Assembly (NCBI GenBank): GCA_029558435.1
Contig: JAKQEZ010000554.1
Coordinates: forward strand, 1-11,242
Direction: 5' to 3'
Origin: Bacteroidota bacterium
GTDB lineage: Bacteria > Bacteroidota > Bacteroidia > Flavobacteriales > Crocinitomicaceae
Length of the DNA: 11,242 bases
In this document: in pieces, positions 1 through 6,822 of the stretch
Numbering within the stretch: position 1 is the stretch's first letter
Layout: every line of letters begins with the position of its first letter
Made by a program: the position numbers and the translations under genes
The notes under the pieces: generated by a model
The model's database searches: none
Seen by the model: only the letters and a program-made list of their open reading frames with translations
What the model was told of the DNA's origin: nothing

Positions 1-1
1 T

Positions 2-871
2 GGTTCCTGTTGTCCAAGCAGCGGTTAAATTGGTTGGCGCATCAATGCCAACGGGACCGCAATTAGCCGTTGATTCTTCAAACAAATTCAACACTTCACA
101 CGGTTGTAATGCTCTGCGCCAAAAGCCCATTTGATCCAAGGTAGTTCGAGATTCAATGTTTTGCGAAGCATTGTGATTCACGTAAGTGGTAAAGCCCACC
201 CATTCGTTGTTTCCGGTTGCATTGCTGTAATTTAAATTCCCTGTTACAGCCAACGAATCGGTGCAATCACCATTCACATACAAACGCAAATACGATTGGT
301 CGTAGCTCACCATGACATGATACCAATAATTCGAATTGAAATTGGCCGTTGATTTCACAATACGGGTCACTCCGCCGATTACCGTTTGGAAGTACAATTT
401 TCCATAATCCGGTCCATAACCTGTTATTCCTGGAGCTGTAGAGACAAAATCAGATAAAAAAGCGAATTGGGTATGCGTACCAACTACAGGTCCACCAACT
501 TGTGGCATCACTTCGTAATCCATTTTGTAGAAATACCCGATGTAATTGCTTGGAATTGGTGAATAAGTTACTAAAAATGGCGCTACCCAACCACCTATGG
601 TAAAACCTGTTGTCGCATCAAATCCATCAATGCTGGTTTTGTATGCTTCACCGTTATTTAACGAGGAATTGGCAAAGCCGTTTCGATCGATGGCGTAGTT
701 GACCGTTCCTCCAGGAGTTAACGTCAGACCAGTCGAAAGCGCATTATCTAAATTTCCATTGAAATTCCAATAACCCTGTAAACTATCCGTTGAAACAAAC
801 GCTGGAACTTGAGCGAACAAGGTTGAACCGGTCAAGCAGATAGCAAACAATTTCAAATAAATCTTTCTCAT
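2..871 (-). CDS. Secreted LamG/concanavalin A-like domain protein, partial (3' end outside window)
   Basis: Reading down from the ATG at 871-869, the frame stays open for 290 codons to the window edge, so the C-terminus is missing. Residues 1-20 form a signal peptide (MRKIYLK, hydrophobic core, then LFA before Q21), implying export. Residues ~30-235 read like a LamG-type jellyroll: a GYWNFNGNLDNAL opening, then GFTIGGWVAPF, then YWYHVMVSYDQSYLRLYVNG, then LDQMGFWRRALQPCEVLNLF. This is the usual Laminin_G_3 order in Bacteroidota surface proteins. The last residues (GIDAPTNLTAAW) resemble the start of an Fn3 or similar repeat, so the full protein is probably large and multidomain. A type IX secretion C-terminal signal would be expected but cannot be seen. 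It lies on the same strand as, and 173 bp downstream of, the response regulator. Substrate is unknown; adhesion or glycan binding is inferred. Confidence 0.8.
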   Translation of the reverse strand, partial: MRKIYLKLFAICLTGSTLFAQVPAFVSTDSLQGYWNFNGNLDNALSTGLTLTPGGTVNYAIDRNGFANSSLNNGEAYKTSIDGFDATTGFTIGGWVAPFLVTYSPIPSNYIGYFYKMDYEVMPQVGGPVVGTHTQFAFLSDFVSTAPGITGYGPDYGKLYFQTVIGGVTRIVKSTANFNSNYWYHVMVSYDQSYLRLYVNGDCTDSLAVTGNLNYSNATGNNEWVGFTTYVNHNASQNIESRTTLDQMGFWRRALQPCEVLNLFEESTANCGPVGIDAPTNLTAAWTTGT

Positions 872-875
872 ATGT

Positions 876-1041
876 TACATTTTTACATTTTGACACAAAG
901 AGAAAAGAAATGTAGACGTGATTTTGGTCAATTTAACGAAACAGGGTTGAATGCTTATTAAACCCATCTGTTATTTAATGAAGCTGAATCACTTTAGTTG
1001 ATCAATGGCTTAATCTATGCCTAAAACCAATGTAAAATGTA
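876..1041. repeat. Imperfect inverted repeat bracketing the LamG-gene upstream region
   Basis: TACATTTTTACATTTT (876-891) and CAATGTAAAATGTA (1028-1041) are near reverse complements at the two ends of the 173-bp gap. The first lies just before the LamG start codon and the second just after the response-regulator stop. It could be a pair of operator half-sites or chance in AT-rich DNA. No convincing promoter with correct spacing and no terminator hairpin was found in the gap. Confidence 0.3.
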
Positions 1042-1044
1042 GGT

Positions 1045-1788
1045 TTAAAAAATATTATCTTTAAAAAAGTTCAAAAGTAAACTCCTTTTTTCTAGCGTTG
1101 CTGAAATTTCTTCTCCATTATCCATTTGAACAAATCCACCATCTTTTTTACTGATCTTTACAATGTGTTCAACGTTAATGATAAAAGAACGATTAATTCG
1201 GAAATACTTTCCAGTTTCTTCTAGGGTATTGTATTCTTGCAAAGTACGAGAAACAGTGATTCGTTGGCCTGAAATAAAATGAATATGTGTATAAGGACCA
1301 TCTGCCTTAAAATACCGAATGGCGGAAAGTTCGCAAATTTGCAATCCTTCGGCTGTCTGTAATGCGATTTTAGACATTTCACGGTGATCCAAATTTTCTT
1401 TTAGAGCAAGGTACTTTTCCGGTACATTGTCAATCATATTCAATCGATCAAAAGCCCTTTTAAGTTGGTCAATATGTGTTGGTTTTAACAAATAATCAAC
1501 TGCAGCTAAATCAAATGCTTTCAGTGCATAATCATTGTAAGCTGTCACAAAAATGATCTTAAAACGAATACTCGCAACATCAAAAAAATCGAGCAGGTCA
1601 ATTCCTAAATACCCCGGCATTTCAATATCGAGGAGCACCACATCCGGATCTAAATTATGAATCGCTTTTACCGCATCTGGAACGCTTGAAACTTCACCAA
1701 CTATAATTATTTCTGGGAAATTGGCACCAATCATGCCACGTAATGCTGCACGAGCATTTACTTCATCGTCAACGATCAATACTTTCAT
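1045..1788 (-). CDS. LytTR-family response regulator (REC + LytTR DNA-binding domain)
   Basis: This is a transcriptional regulator of the LytT/AgrA type. An N-terminal receiver domain (~1-120) has the acidic pair in VLIVDDE, the phosphoacceptor Asp in VVLLDIEMPG (D57 counted from the upstream ATG), the switch Thr in FVTAY (T85) and the Lys in YLLKP (K105). The C-terminal LytTR domain (~145-247) shows AIRYFKADGPYTHIHF, then RTLQEYNTLEETGKYFRINRSFIINVEHI, the hallmark of this winged-sheet DNA-binding fold. I chose the second ATG (1788), which gives MKVLIVDDE, the usual receiver start; an in-frame ATG at 1797 would add three residues. The gene overlaps the 3' end of the histidine-kinase gene by 20 bp (29 with the longer start), so the two are co-transcribed and probably translationally coupled. 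Length (247 aa) is normal for the family. Target genes are unknown. Confidence 0.95.
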   Translation of the reverse strand: MKVLIVDDEVNARAALRGMIGANFPEIIIVGEVSSVPDAVKAIHNLDPDVVLLDIEMPGYLGIDLLDFFDVASIRFKIIFVTAYNDYALKAFDLAAVDYLLKPTHIDQLKRAFDRLNMIDNVPEKYLALKENLDHREMSKIALQTAEGLQICELSAIRYFKADGPYTHIHFISGQRITVSRTLQEYNTLEETGKYFRINRSFIINVEHIVKISKKDGGFVQMDNGEEISATLEKRSLLLNFFKDNIF

Positions 1789-4633
1789 ACATTTCAATGT
1801 CTTTGGGAATTTTAATATGGACTTCTGTACCTACGGCTATTCCATTCTCCGTCAAATCAACAAAATTCAAATGAATCTTTTTGTTCAAATATTGGTTTAA
1901 CAGATCTATACGTTTTTTAATTGCTCCTGTAGCAAAGGAAGTTGGTTTATCTTTTCTCGTTTTATTCAACAAAAAAGATTTCTGCCTCCCAATTCCATTA
2001 TCCCTGATTGTAATTTGAATAACTTCAGGAGTATTCATTGTAAAATGAACATGAACTGTTTTCTCTCCTTTTTTGTTTAAAAGTCCATGTTTAACAGCAT
2101 TTTCAACAAATGGTTGAAGTATCATGGCAGGAATATTGAACAATTCATTGACATCTGGATCTCTTTGGATGTTGAACTTAAAATCTTCGCCAAAACGAAG
2201 TTTTTCGAGACTCAAATAAACACCAAGACTTTCTATTTCCTCTTTAATCGTTATCATTTGTTTATCTGAAATAGCTAATGTGTATCTTAAATGTTCAGAA
2301 AACATGCTAACATATTTACCTGCTTCATTCACCTTATTTGAATAAATTAGACCTTGTAGAGAATTTAAAACATTGTATAAAAAATGAGGATTCATTTGTG
2401 ATCGAATCGCAGTAAGTTTTGAATGAATTAGTTGTTCTCGTATCAGTTGTTTTTTTCTCATTTGAAAAACTGTCAATCGAATGGTGAGATAAAATAACAC
2501 GCCGACAACCAAAATTTCAATAGCAAAAAACCACCATGATAACCAATAAGGTTTCTCAATATGCAATCGAATTTTATTATTCACATTATTCCTTAACCCT
2601 GTTTTTAATTCAAAACTATAATCTCCAGGAGGGAGACCATTGTAAGAGACCGAATTCACGGTTGGTGAAAGCTTCATCCATTTTTTTTCAAATCCAATTA
2701 AACGATAATACAAAGGTACTTTCACTCCCTCTCGATACGCTAAATAGTCCCAACTTATTTCAAACGAATTTTCTAGAAGATTGTTTCGACTTTCTATCCA
2801 CTGGGATTCCCCGTTTTTATAACTTATTTTTTTAAACTCAATTTTCGGCATAGTAATGTCGTTCTCATTTTGATGCGGGATCCTTATGATTTGATTTTTT
2901 GTGACAAGCATCATGTTTCCTTCTTCAGAAATCACATCAATAACAGGTGTATTGTAGAGTGAATAGTTGTTAATAAACGAACGTAATTTGAACGACTGAA
3001 CGTTGATTTGATCTAACCCGGAAATAGTAATAATGAACGCTTGATTTCCAAAAATCTTAACTTTTTTACATTGATCATGACTCAAACCTGAGTCAGCCCT
3101 AAAGTGCTTTACTTCTTTTCCGTTTTTGAATACATAAACACCATCTTGAACAGTCGCTATCCATAGTCTTCCAAAATCGTCTAATGCTAAAGAAACCGCT
3201 TGGATTGATTTCCCATCATTTGATTTTAGCTCAACGGTTTCGGTGGAAGAATAAGCCAATAATTGATCAACATAGCCTATATACAACTGTTCCTTTGCAA
3301 GACTGATGCATCTAGTTCGCTTCTCCCTAATTACTTGAAAACTCAGTCCACCAACTGTCAACTCTGAATGATTTGAAAAAAACAGATTTGACTTTCTTTT
3401 ACCCTTGATGACTCCACTCAGGCTATGAATACCAAAATATAGATTTGAATAGGCATCAATTGCTATTCCCTTTCCGTAATAAAAAGGAAAAAATTGAGTT
3501 GTTTTTTCATAATTGAAATATCCCACAGAAGTATAAAGGCGATTGGATAACTGATCAAAATAAATGAATTCAATATCAAGACCCGTCTTCGTATCGAATT
3601 GTCTTATTAAGTCCCCTTTTCTATTCAATTCGTATACGATTCCGTTAGCTGTAGAAACAAAATATCCTTTAGGCGAAGCTATCATTTGCCTTAAATTATT
3701 TCCATATTGAGCTGAATAAAAACTTGTAATATTGAGCGAAGGAAGGTATATTAAACCATTATCAATAGTTGAAATCCATATCCCTCCTTGAAAATCAGTT
3801 AACACATCGGTATGATTATGTCCGGTAGACAATTGCTTCCAAATTGACTTTTGCTGGTAAAAAGTCCCTTGATTGGTCGATAAAAATACTCCACCGTTAA
3901 TGATGTTACAATTATTGACATAAAGTCCAGCTTTAATTTTATCTATTGAAAGAATTTTTGAAACCGATTTACCGTTCACTTGATATGCCAAACTTGGAAC
4001 CTTTTTTTTCTCAATAAAAAAAGTAGAACTTCCAACACCTGCGCTTCGATATTGCCCCGATGGTAGCTGCATACTTGAAACTTTTTGTATTCCTTTTAAC
4101 CAAATACAATAACCGTTCACAGTAGTAATCAACACCATTTCATCTTGAATTGAAAGCCCTTCCGCTTGTTTTATGGCAAATCGCTTTAACAGTTTACTCG
4201 ATGTAGCATCTATAATGTATACTGCATCAAAACTAAGGAGATATAACTTTCCTTTTACAACCTTTAAATCGACAATGGTTTCATTATTTAAATAACTGTT
4301 TACTTGTTTATTCGGTTTTAGAACATTTCCATAACTTGAAAACACTTGATCTGAAAAATTTCGACACCATAAAACATTGTTATCGGTAAATGAAATACTC
4401 GTAACACTGCTACTTACTGCACCTTTTAATTCAATCTGTTTGAAGTCTATTCCATTGTAACTATACACCCCTTGGTCTGTACCTAAATACATCAAACCAT
4501 TCCTATCAGAAGCAAGATCAAATACACAATCTGTTGGTAAACCATTCTGTGAGGTAAGTTCTTTGTAATATGATACTTGTCCTCTTATTAAAAAAGGAAA
4601 TAAAAGCAGACAGAGTAGAAAAAATAACTTCAT
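1769..4633 (-). CDS. Propeller-type sensor histidine kinase (Reg_prop / Y_Y_Y / LytS-like His_kinase)
   Basis: A 954-residue membrane sensor that presumably phosphorylates the LytTR regulator encoded next. Residues 1-18 are a signal peptide (MKLFFLLCLLLFPFLIRGQ). Residues ~20-610 form a periplasmic beta-propeller with repeats of the two-component-regulator type (GLPTDCVFDLASDRNGLMYLGTDQGVYSYNG; LALDDFGRLWIATVQDGVY). A Y_Y_Y Ig-like domain (~611-685, LYYRLIGFEKKW, then YNGLPPGDYSFELK) precedes one transmembrane helix (~697-720). The cytoplasmic part has a LytS-type His_kinase motif, SQMNPHFLYNVLNSLQGLI, with phosphoacceptor His750, then an ATPase domain with N-box PFVENAVKHG (~843) and DNGIGRQ (~877). 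The start at 4633 is chosen because it places the signal peptide at the N-terminus; an upstream ATG at 4741 would add 36 residues, making the signal internal. Such propellers often sense polysaccharides, but the ligand here is unknown. Confidence 0.93.
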   Translation of the reverse strand: MKLFFLLCLLLFPFLIRGQVSYYKELTSQNGLPTDCVFDLASDRNGLMYLGTDQGVYSYNGIDFKQIELKGAVSSSVTSISFTDNNVLWCRNFSDQVFSSYGNVLKPNKQVNSYLNNETIVDLKVVKGKLYLLSFDAVYIIDATSSKLLKRFAIKQAEGLSIQDEMVLITTVNGYCIWLKGIQKVSSMQLPSGQYRSAGVGSSTFFIEKKKVPSLAYQVNGKSVSKILSIDKIKAGLYVNNCNIINGGVFLSTNQGTFYQQKSIWKQLSTGHNHTDVLTDFQGGIWISTIDNGLIYLPSLNITSFYSAQYGNNLRQMIASPKGYFVSTANGIVYELNRKGDLIRQFDTKTGLDIEFIYFDQLSNRLYTSVGYFNYEKTTQFFPFYYGKGIAIDAYSNLYFGIHSLSGVIKGKRKSNLFFSNHSELTVGGLSFQVIREKRTRCISLAKEQLYIGYVDQLLAYSSTETVELKSNDGKSIQAVSLALDDFGRLWIATVQDGVYVFKNGKEVKHFRADSGLSHDQCKKVKIFGNQAFIITISGLDQINVQSFKLRSFINNYSLYNTPVIDVISEEGNMMLVTKNQIIRIPHQNENDITMPKIEFKKISYKNGESQWIESRNNLLENSFEISWDYLAYREGVKVPLYYRLIGFEKKWMKLSPTVNSVSYNGLPPGDYSFELKTGLRNNVNNKIRLHIEKPYWLSWWFFAIEILVVGVLFYLTIRLTVFQMRKKQLIREQLIHSKLTAIRSQMNPHFLYNVLNSLQGLIYSNKVNEAGKYVSMFSEHLRYTLAISDKQMITIKEEIESLGVYLSLEKLRFGEDFKFNIQRDPDVNELFNIPAMILQPFVENAVKHGLLNKKGEKTVHVHFTMNTPEVIQITIRDNGIGRQKSFLLNKTRKDKPTSFATGAIKKRIDLLNQYLNKKIHLNFVDLTENGIAVGTEVHIKIPKDIEMYESIDR

Positions 4634-4646
4634 CGAATACACCCTA

Positions 4647-4654
4647 CAAAAATA
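4647..4654 (-). promoter_or_regulatory. Candidate Bacteroidota -7 box for the kinase-regulator operon
   Basis: The minus strand reads TATTTTTG, an exact TAnnTTTG match, ending 13 nt before the kinase ATG at 4633. It would give a very short leader. No clear TTG/TTTG -33 element lies at the usual spacing, so only the -7 half is supported. Confidence 0.4.
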
Positions 4655-4741
4655 AAAATAATGTATTGGGAAATCATGGAATTTTAATGAAACCGCTAAA
4701 ATTGTTAACAAAACACCTGTTTTCCACACTGGGACACCCAA

Positions 4742-5068
4742 AATTAAAAACCAAATAAATTTTGGAGTTTTTGATGTTCTTCAGTAAGAAGTATTGTTTG
4801 TTTGATAATCTCTTTATTATATGGATTCCGGATTTCAATTTGATATATACTTTGTAAAATATCAATTACCTTTTCTGGAAATAACTATAGGGTTTCAATA
4901 AAATTCAGAGATTTCTAACCTGAAAATACCGAGTGGATTTTCAGTTTTTTTCTTAGTTTGGTTTAGTTTTAGCTGTTTTTGCAATGATTTCTATCGTTTT
5001 CATATTAAATTAAGCTAAAACTTGGTGTTTTTTATCAAAATCCTTTACGATAAGAAATAACAATCCCG
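4742..5068. other. Gene-poor AT-rich spacer with a small hairpin
   Basis: Between the kinase upstream region and repeat copy A there is no intact gene. It holds a possible decayed minus-strand coding fragment (listed separately at 4744-4884) and a 10-bp perfect inverted repeat, AGTTTTAGCT (4965-4974) with AGCTAAAACT (5013-5022), separated by 38 bases. No RNA gene was recognised. The sequence changes character at 5069, where the direct repeat begins. Confidence 0.5.
4744..4884 (-). pseudogene. Possible decayed gene fragment, unrecognised
   Basis: This minus-strand frame encodes about 46 residues ending IYQIEIRNPYNKEIIKQ...ILLTEEHQKLQNLFGF before a TAA. The composition (mixed charged and hydrophobic residues, helix-like) looks more protein-like than the other frames here. 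It lacks an ATG, and an in-frame TAG lies immediately upstream at 4885-4887. Beyond that stop the frame continues a few more plausible residues (SLNFIETL). It may be the C-terminal remnant of a lost gene upstream of the kinase, or chance. No family was recognised. Confidence 0.22.
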
Positions 5069-5255
5069 TTTCGCTCTCCACAAGCAAATTTAAGACGTTT
5101 TACAGCATTTTATTTTCCATTTTAGGAAAATCTATTTTTGAAAAAAGGTTTTTTAAAGTTGTCTAAAATTGAAATTAATGTGTAGTTTTATGAAGAAAAT
5201 TAAACGTAAAGTAGGTTTAGATGTGCTGCTTAGTGGTTTAGGCAGACTGCCGTTA
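5069..5255 (+). repeat. Direct repeat copy A: promoter plus leader-ORF module
   Basis: This 187-bp block matches 6630-6819. By eye the first 93 positions (starting TTTCGCTCTCCACAAGC) differ at only 4 sites. The second part (5162-5255) is about three-quarters identical, and copy B is 3 nt longer within the leader ORF. It contains a promoter-like box (5164-5171), the start of a short ORF (ATG 5190) and the end box CTGCCGTTA (5247-5255). Homology stops after CCGTTA, so the repeat ends where cargo begins. Confidence 0.85.
5164..5171 (+). promoter_or_regulatory. -7-like box in repeat copy A
   Basis: TAAAATTG matches TAnnTTTG at all but one of the fixed positions. It occupies the place of the perfect box in copy B, with the same upstream TTTTTG in a conserved T/A-rich context. 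It ends 18 nt before the leader ATG at 5190. Confidence 0.4.
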
Positions 5256-5306
5256 GAGGCAAGTGGAGTTTACCCAAGAGTTCCAGCTATGACACAGTCT
5301 TTATAA
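5190..5306 (+). CDS. Short leader ORF of repeat copy A (38 aa)
   Basis: The ORF runs ATG to TAA and begins MKKIKRKVGLDVLLSGLGRLPL, homologous to the 23-residue ORF in repeat copy B; both end their shared part with G-L-x-R-L-P-L at the CCGTTA box. The copies differ by one whole codon (CTG CTT AGT here, CTG CTA CTT CGT in B), so the reading frame is kept despite an indel. Here the ORF has no stop at the box and reads on for 16 residues (EASGVYPRVPAMTQSL) into unique sequence. It has a basic N-terminus and a Leu-rich core, too short for a known domain. The role is unknown. A translated leader that opens the ribosome path to the next gene is an inference, and here the downstream ATG at 5385 is not overlapped. 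Confidence 0.45.
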   Translation: MKKIKRKVGLDVLLSGLGRLPLEASGVYPRVPAMTQSL

Positions 5307-5384
5307 AAAAAATTGAAAATATCATTTTTTCAGGTTCCAAATAAGGATTTATTTATTTTCCTTTGTCAGAAAGCAAATTTTGGT

Positions 5385-6152
5385 ATGAAAAATAGAAACA
5401 AATTTTTTGAAACAATTGAAACGGCAAACACTACTGGAATAGAATACATTGGGACGGGAAACCCGGATGCAAATATTTTAATTGTTGGGAAGGAATCATC
5501 ACTTGAAAAAAACGATCCACATATTTATTTCCTTGAAAATAATTTATCGCTGTGGAAAAGAGATAAAGAACTAGATATCCATCAAATTGGAAAATGGGAT
5601 GGAATAATTGGGGAAAAAAGTAATTTTTCTCCTATGTTTCCTTATAATGGTCAATTATTTAAAAATAGCCCGACAAATGGTGGAACAAGTAAAACTTGGT
5701 ATAATTATCAGAAAATTGCCAACCAAGTTTTTGGAACTTCTGAAACGATTAATTTTCATGAAAATATCTTTACGACAGAAGCAAATTCATCTCCTTCACG
5801 TAAAACTGAAAATGCCGATACGCATTCTGTTGTGAGCAGAAAAGGCTTCATTTCTAAGTCAAAATTCTTTCAAGATTTCCAAGTTGTTATTATTGATGGT
5901 GTGGGTTACTTTGAAATTACCGACAAAAACAATGAAATTGAAGACATATTTGGTGTAAAATTCATTAAAAATATCGGCATAAAAAGCCAACCGATTTGGA
6001 TCCATAAAGGGGTTAATTCTTCAAAATTAGTAATCAATACCTATCAATTAGGTGGACAAGTAACGGATGAGCGATTAAAGAAAATTGGACATTTGGTATC
6101 ATTATATCTCAAGGATAAAGACAAAGCTTTTATGTCTCTAAATAATGATTAG
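5385..6152 (+). CDS. Conserved hypothetical protein, possibly uracil-DNA-glycosylase-like fold
   Basis: A 255-residue soluble protein without signal peptide or membrane segment. Near the N-terminus it has GIEYIGTGNPDANILIVGKESS, a pattern (short Gly-rich loop then a hydrophobic strand ending in G-K-E) that resembles the opening strand of UDG-superfamily proteins. Later come PMFPYNGQLFKNSP, TWYNYQKIANQVFG, NIFTTEANSSPSRKT and a hydrophobic strand VVIIDGVGYF. I do not see an unambiguous UDG catalytic set, so the family call is tentative. I chose the ATG at 5385 (MKNRNKFFETIE), which matches the expected start of such proteins; the frame is open upstream to a TTG at 5313 that would add 24 residues. 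It is the first cargo gene after repeat copy A, and a truncated HD-like ORF follows after 2 bp. Confidence 0.6.
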   Translation: MKNRNKFFETIETANTTGIEYIGTGNPDANILIVGKESSLEKNDPHIYFLENNLSLWKRDKELDIHQIGKWDGIIGEKSNFSPMFPYNGQLFKNSPTNGGTSKTWYNYQKIANQVFGTSETINFHENIFTTEANSSPSRKTENADTHSVVSRKGFISKSKFFQDFQVVIIDGVGYFEITDKNNEIEDIFGVKFIKNIGIKSQPIWIHKGVNSSKLVINTYQLGGQVTDERLKKIGHLVSLYLKDKDKAFMSLNND

Positions 6153-6154
6153 AA

Positions 6155-6307
6155 ATGGATAACCTAACCGAATTGGCAAAATACATTCAATCTCGTTTAT
6201 GTTTTGATGATTTCCACGGCATGACACATTGGGAGGAAGTGGAACGCAATGGGATTTTATTGGCAAAATTTAATCCTGAAATAAACTTTCAACTCATTGA
6301 TTGTTAA
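6155..6307 (+). pseudogene. 5' stub of an HD-domain-like gene (50 codons)
   Basis: It starts 2 bp after the preceding gene and encodes MDNLTELAKYIQSRLCFDDF, then HGMTHWEEVERNGILLAKFN, then PEINFQLIDC before TAA. The pattern H-G-x-x-H-W-x-x-V-x-x-N-G-x-x-L-A is the typical N-terminal portion of a family of small HD-superfamily proteins. In these the next strand normally leads into an L-F-A-x-x-H-D-S metal-binding motif. That HD motif is absent because the frame stops at 6305-6307, just where the sequence changes towards the insertion-element remnant. I therefore read it as a truncated, probably inactive gene, co-transcribed with the upstream gene. Family recognition rests on motif memory, not a search. 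Confidence 0.55.
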
Positions 6308-6615
6308 TAACTTACTTTTTTTAGGAATTTGCTTATATATTTGATTCTCAGTATATTTACCTTATGAAATACATCATTGGTGAAAATAGAAATCAAGTGG
6401 AGTTTTACAGTTTGGAAGAACTCATTGAGCAAGACAATGAAGTTCGGTTGATTGATTTGTTTGTGGATAGTCTGCCTTTGGGTGAATTTGGTTTTTCGGA
6501 ATCAAAACAAAATCAACAAGGTGGAAGACCTTCCTATCATCCTTCGGATTTGTTGAAATTGTTTATTTACGGTTATTTGAACCGCATTCGCTCTTCTCGA
6601 CAATTAGATTTGAGA
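6308..6615 (+). mobile_element. Remnant of an IS1182-like insertion sequence (left part only)
   Basis: The block comprises the non-coding left part (6308-6363) and the 5' third or less of a transposase gene. Transposase similarity breaks off around 6608-6612 and repeat copy B starts at 6630, so the right-hand end of the element is gone. The exact left end and terminal inverted repeat could not be defined by eye; the left limit is placed where the HD-like reading frame is interrupted. Confidence 0.55.
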
Positions 6616-6621
6616 ATTTGA
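6364..6621 (+). pseudogene. Truncated IS1182-family transposase, N-terminal 85 codons
   Basis: The product begins MKYIIGENRNQVEFYSLEEL, continues with DNEVRLIDLFVDSL and has GGRPSYHPSDLLKLFIYGYLNRIRSSRQL. This is the well-conserved DUF772-type N-terminal region of IS1182-like transposases. Intact relatives are around 450-550 residues and continue after SSRQL with a Glu/Lys-rich segment. Here the frame diverges to DLRI and stops at 6619-6621. The DDE catalytic residues are therefore missing and the gene cannot produce an active transposase. It lies between the HD-like stub and repeat copy B, consistent with an insertion into the HD-like gene followed by a deletion that removed the distal parts of both. 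Confidence 0.8.
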
Positions 6622-6629
6622 CTTTTATT

Positions 6630-6819
6630 TTTCGCTCTCCACAAGCAATTTTAAGCCGTTTTACAGCATTTTATTTTTCGTTTTAGGAAAATCTATTTTT
6701 GAAAAAAGGTTTTTTAAAGTTGCTTAAATTTGAAATAAATGTGTAGTTTAGTGAAGAAATTAACGGAGAAAGGAAGTTTAGCTGCGCTGCTACTTCGTGG
6801 TTTAGACAGATTACCGTTA
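6630..6819 (+). repeat. Direct repeat copy B: promoter plus leader-ORF module
   Basis: This 190-bp block is homologous to 5069-5255, in the same orientation and 1,561 bp away. The upstream half is almost identical (4 differences in 93). The downstream half has diverged but keeps the leader reading frame. It ends in the box TTACCGTTA (6811-6819), and the MaoC-like start codon begins at the last base of the box. The flanks of the two copies are unrelated, so this is a discrete repeated unit rather than a duplication of a whole gene region. Confidence 0.87.
6698..6732 (+). promoter_or_regulatory. Bacteroidota-type promoter in repeat copy B
   Basis: TTTG (6698-6701) and a perfect TAnnTTTG box, TAAATTTG (6725-6732), are separated by 23 bp. 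That is at the long end of the accepted spacing. The box ends 18 nt before the GTG that opens the leader ORF at 6751, a reasonable leader length. The arrangement is largely conserved in copy A. Confidence 0.55.
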
Positions 6820-6822
6820 TGA
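6751..6822 (+). CDS. 23-aa leader peptide ORF of repeat copy B, overlapping the MaoC start (ATGA)
   Basis: The ORF opens with GTG, encodes VKKLTEKGS then LAALLLRGLDRLPL, and stops with TGA at 6820-6822. The stop overlaps the ATG of the next gene (6819-6821) as ATGA, the classic arrangement for translational coupling by stop-restart. It aligns with the ORF of copy A; in that copy the start is ATG and one Leu codon is missing. Being shared between two repeat copies with a whole-codon length difference supports selection at protein level. The peptide has a basic start and a Leu-rich core; whether its sequence matters or only its translation cannot be told. No known leader family was recognised. 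Confidence 0.5.
   Translation: MKKLTEKGSLAALLLRGLDRLPL

Noticed and set aside
4634..4741. 36-residue N-terminal extension of the histidine kinase from the ATG at 4741
   Set aside because: It would bury a clean signal peptide (MKLFFLLCLLL...) inside the protein, and a promoter-like -7 box lies within the extension.
4674..4865. 63-codon minus-strand ORF overlapping the kinase upstream region
   Set aside because: It overlaps the candidate decayed fragment in another frame, has Lys/Ile/Asn-rich random-looking composition and no motif.
5313..5384. 24-residue extension of the UDG-like gene from a TTG
   Set aside because: A rare start codon with no support; the ATG at 5385 matches the expected family start. 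It could still be the continuation of a fused leader, so it is mentioned in the entry.
5069..6819. CRISPR array or phage attachment-site interpretation of the direct repeats
   Set aside because: Only two long, diverged copies 1.5 kb apart with genes between them; no short regular spacers, no tRNA target and no integrase.
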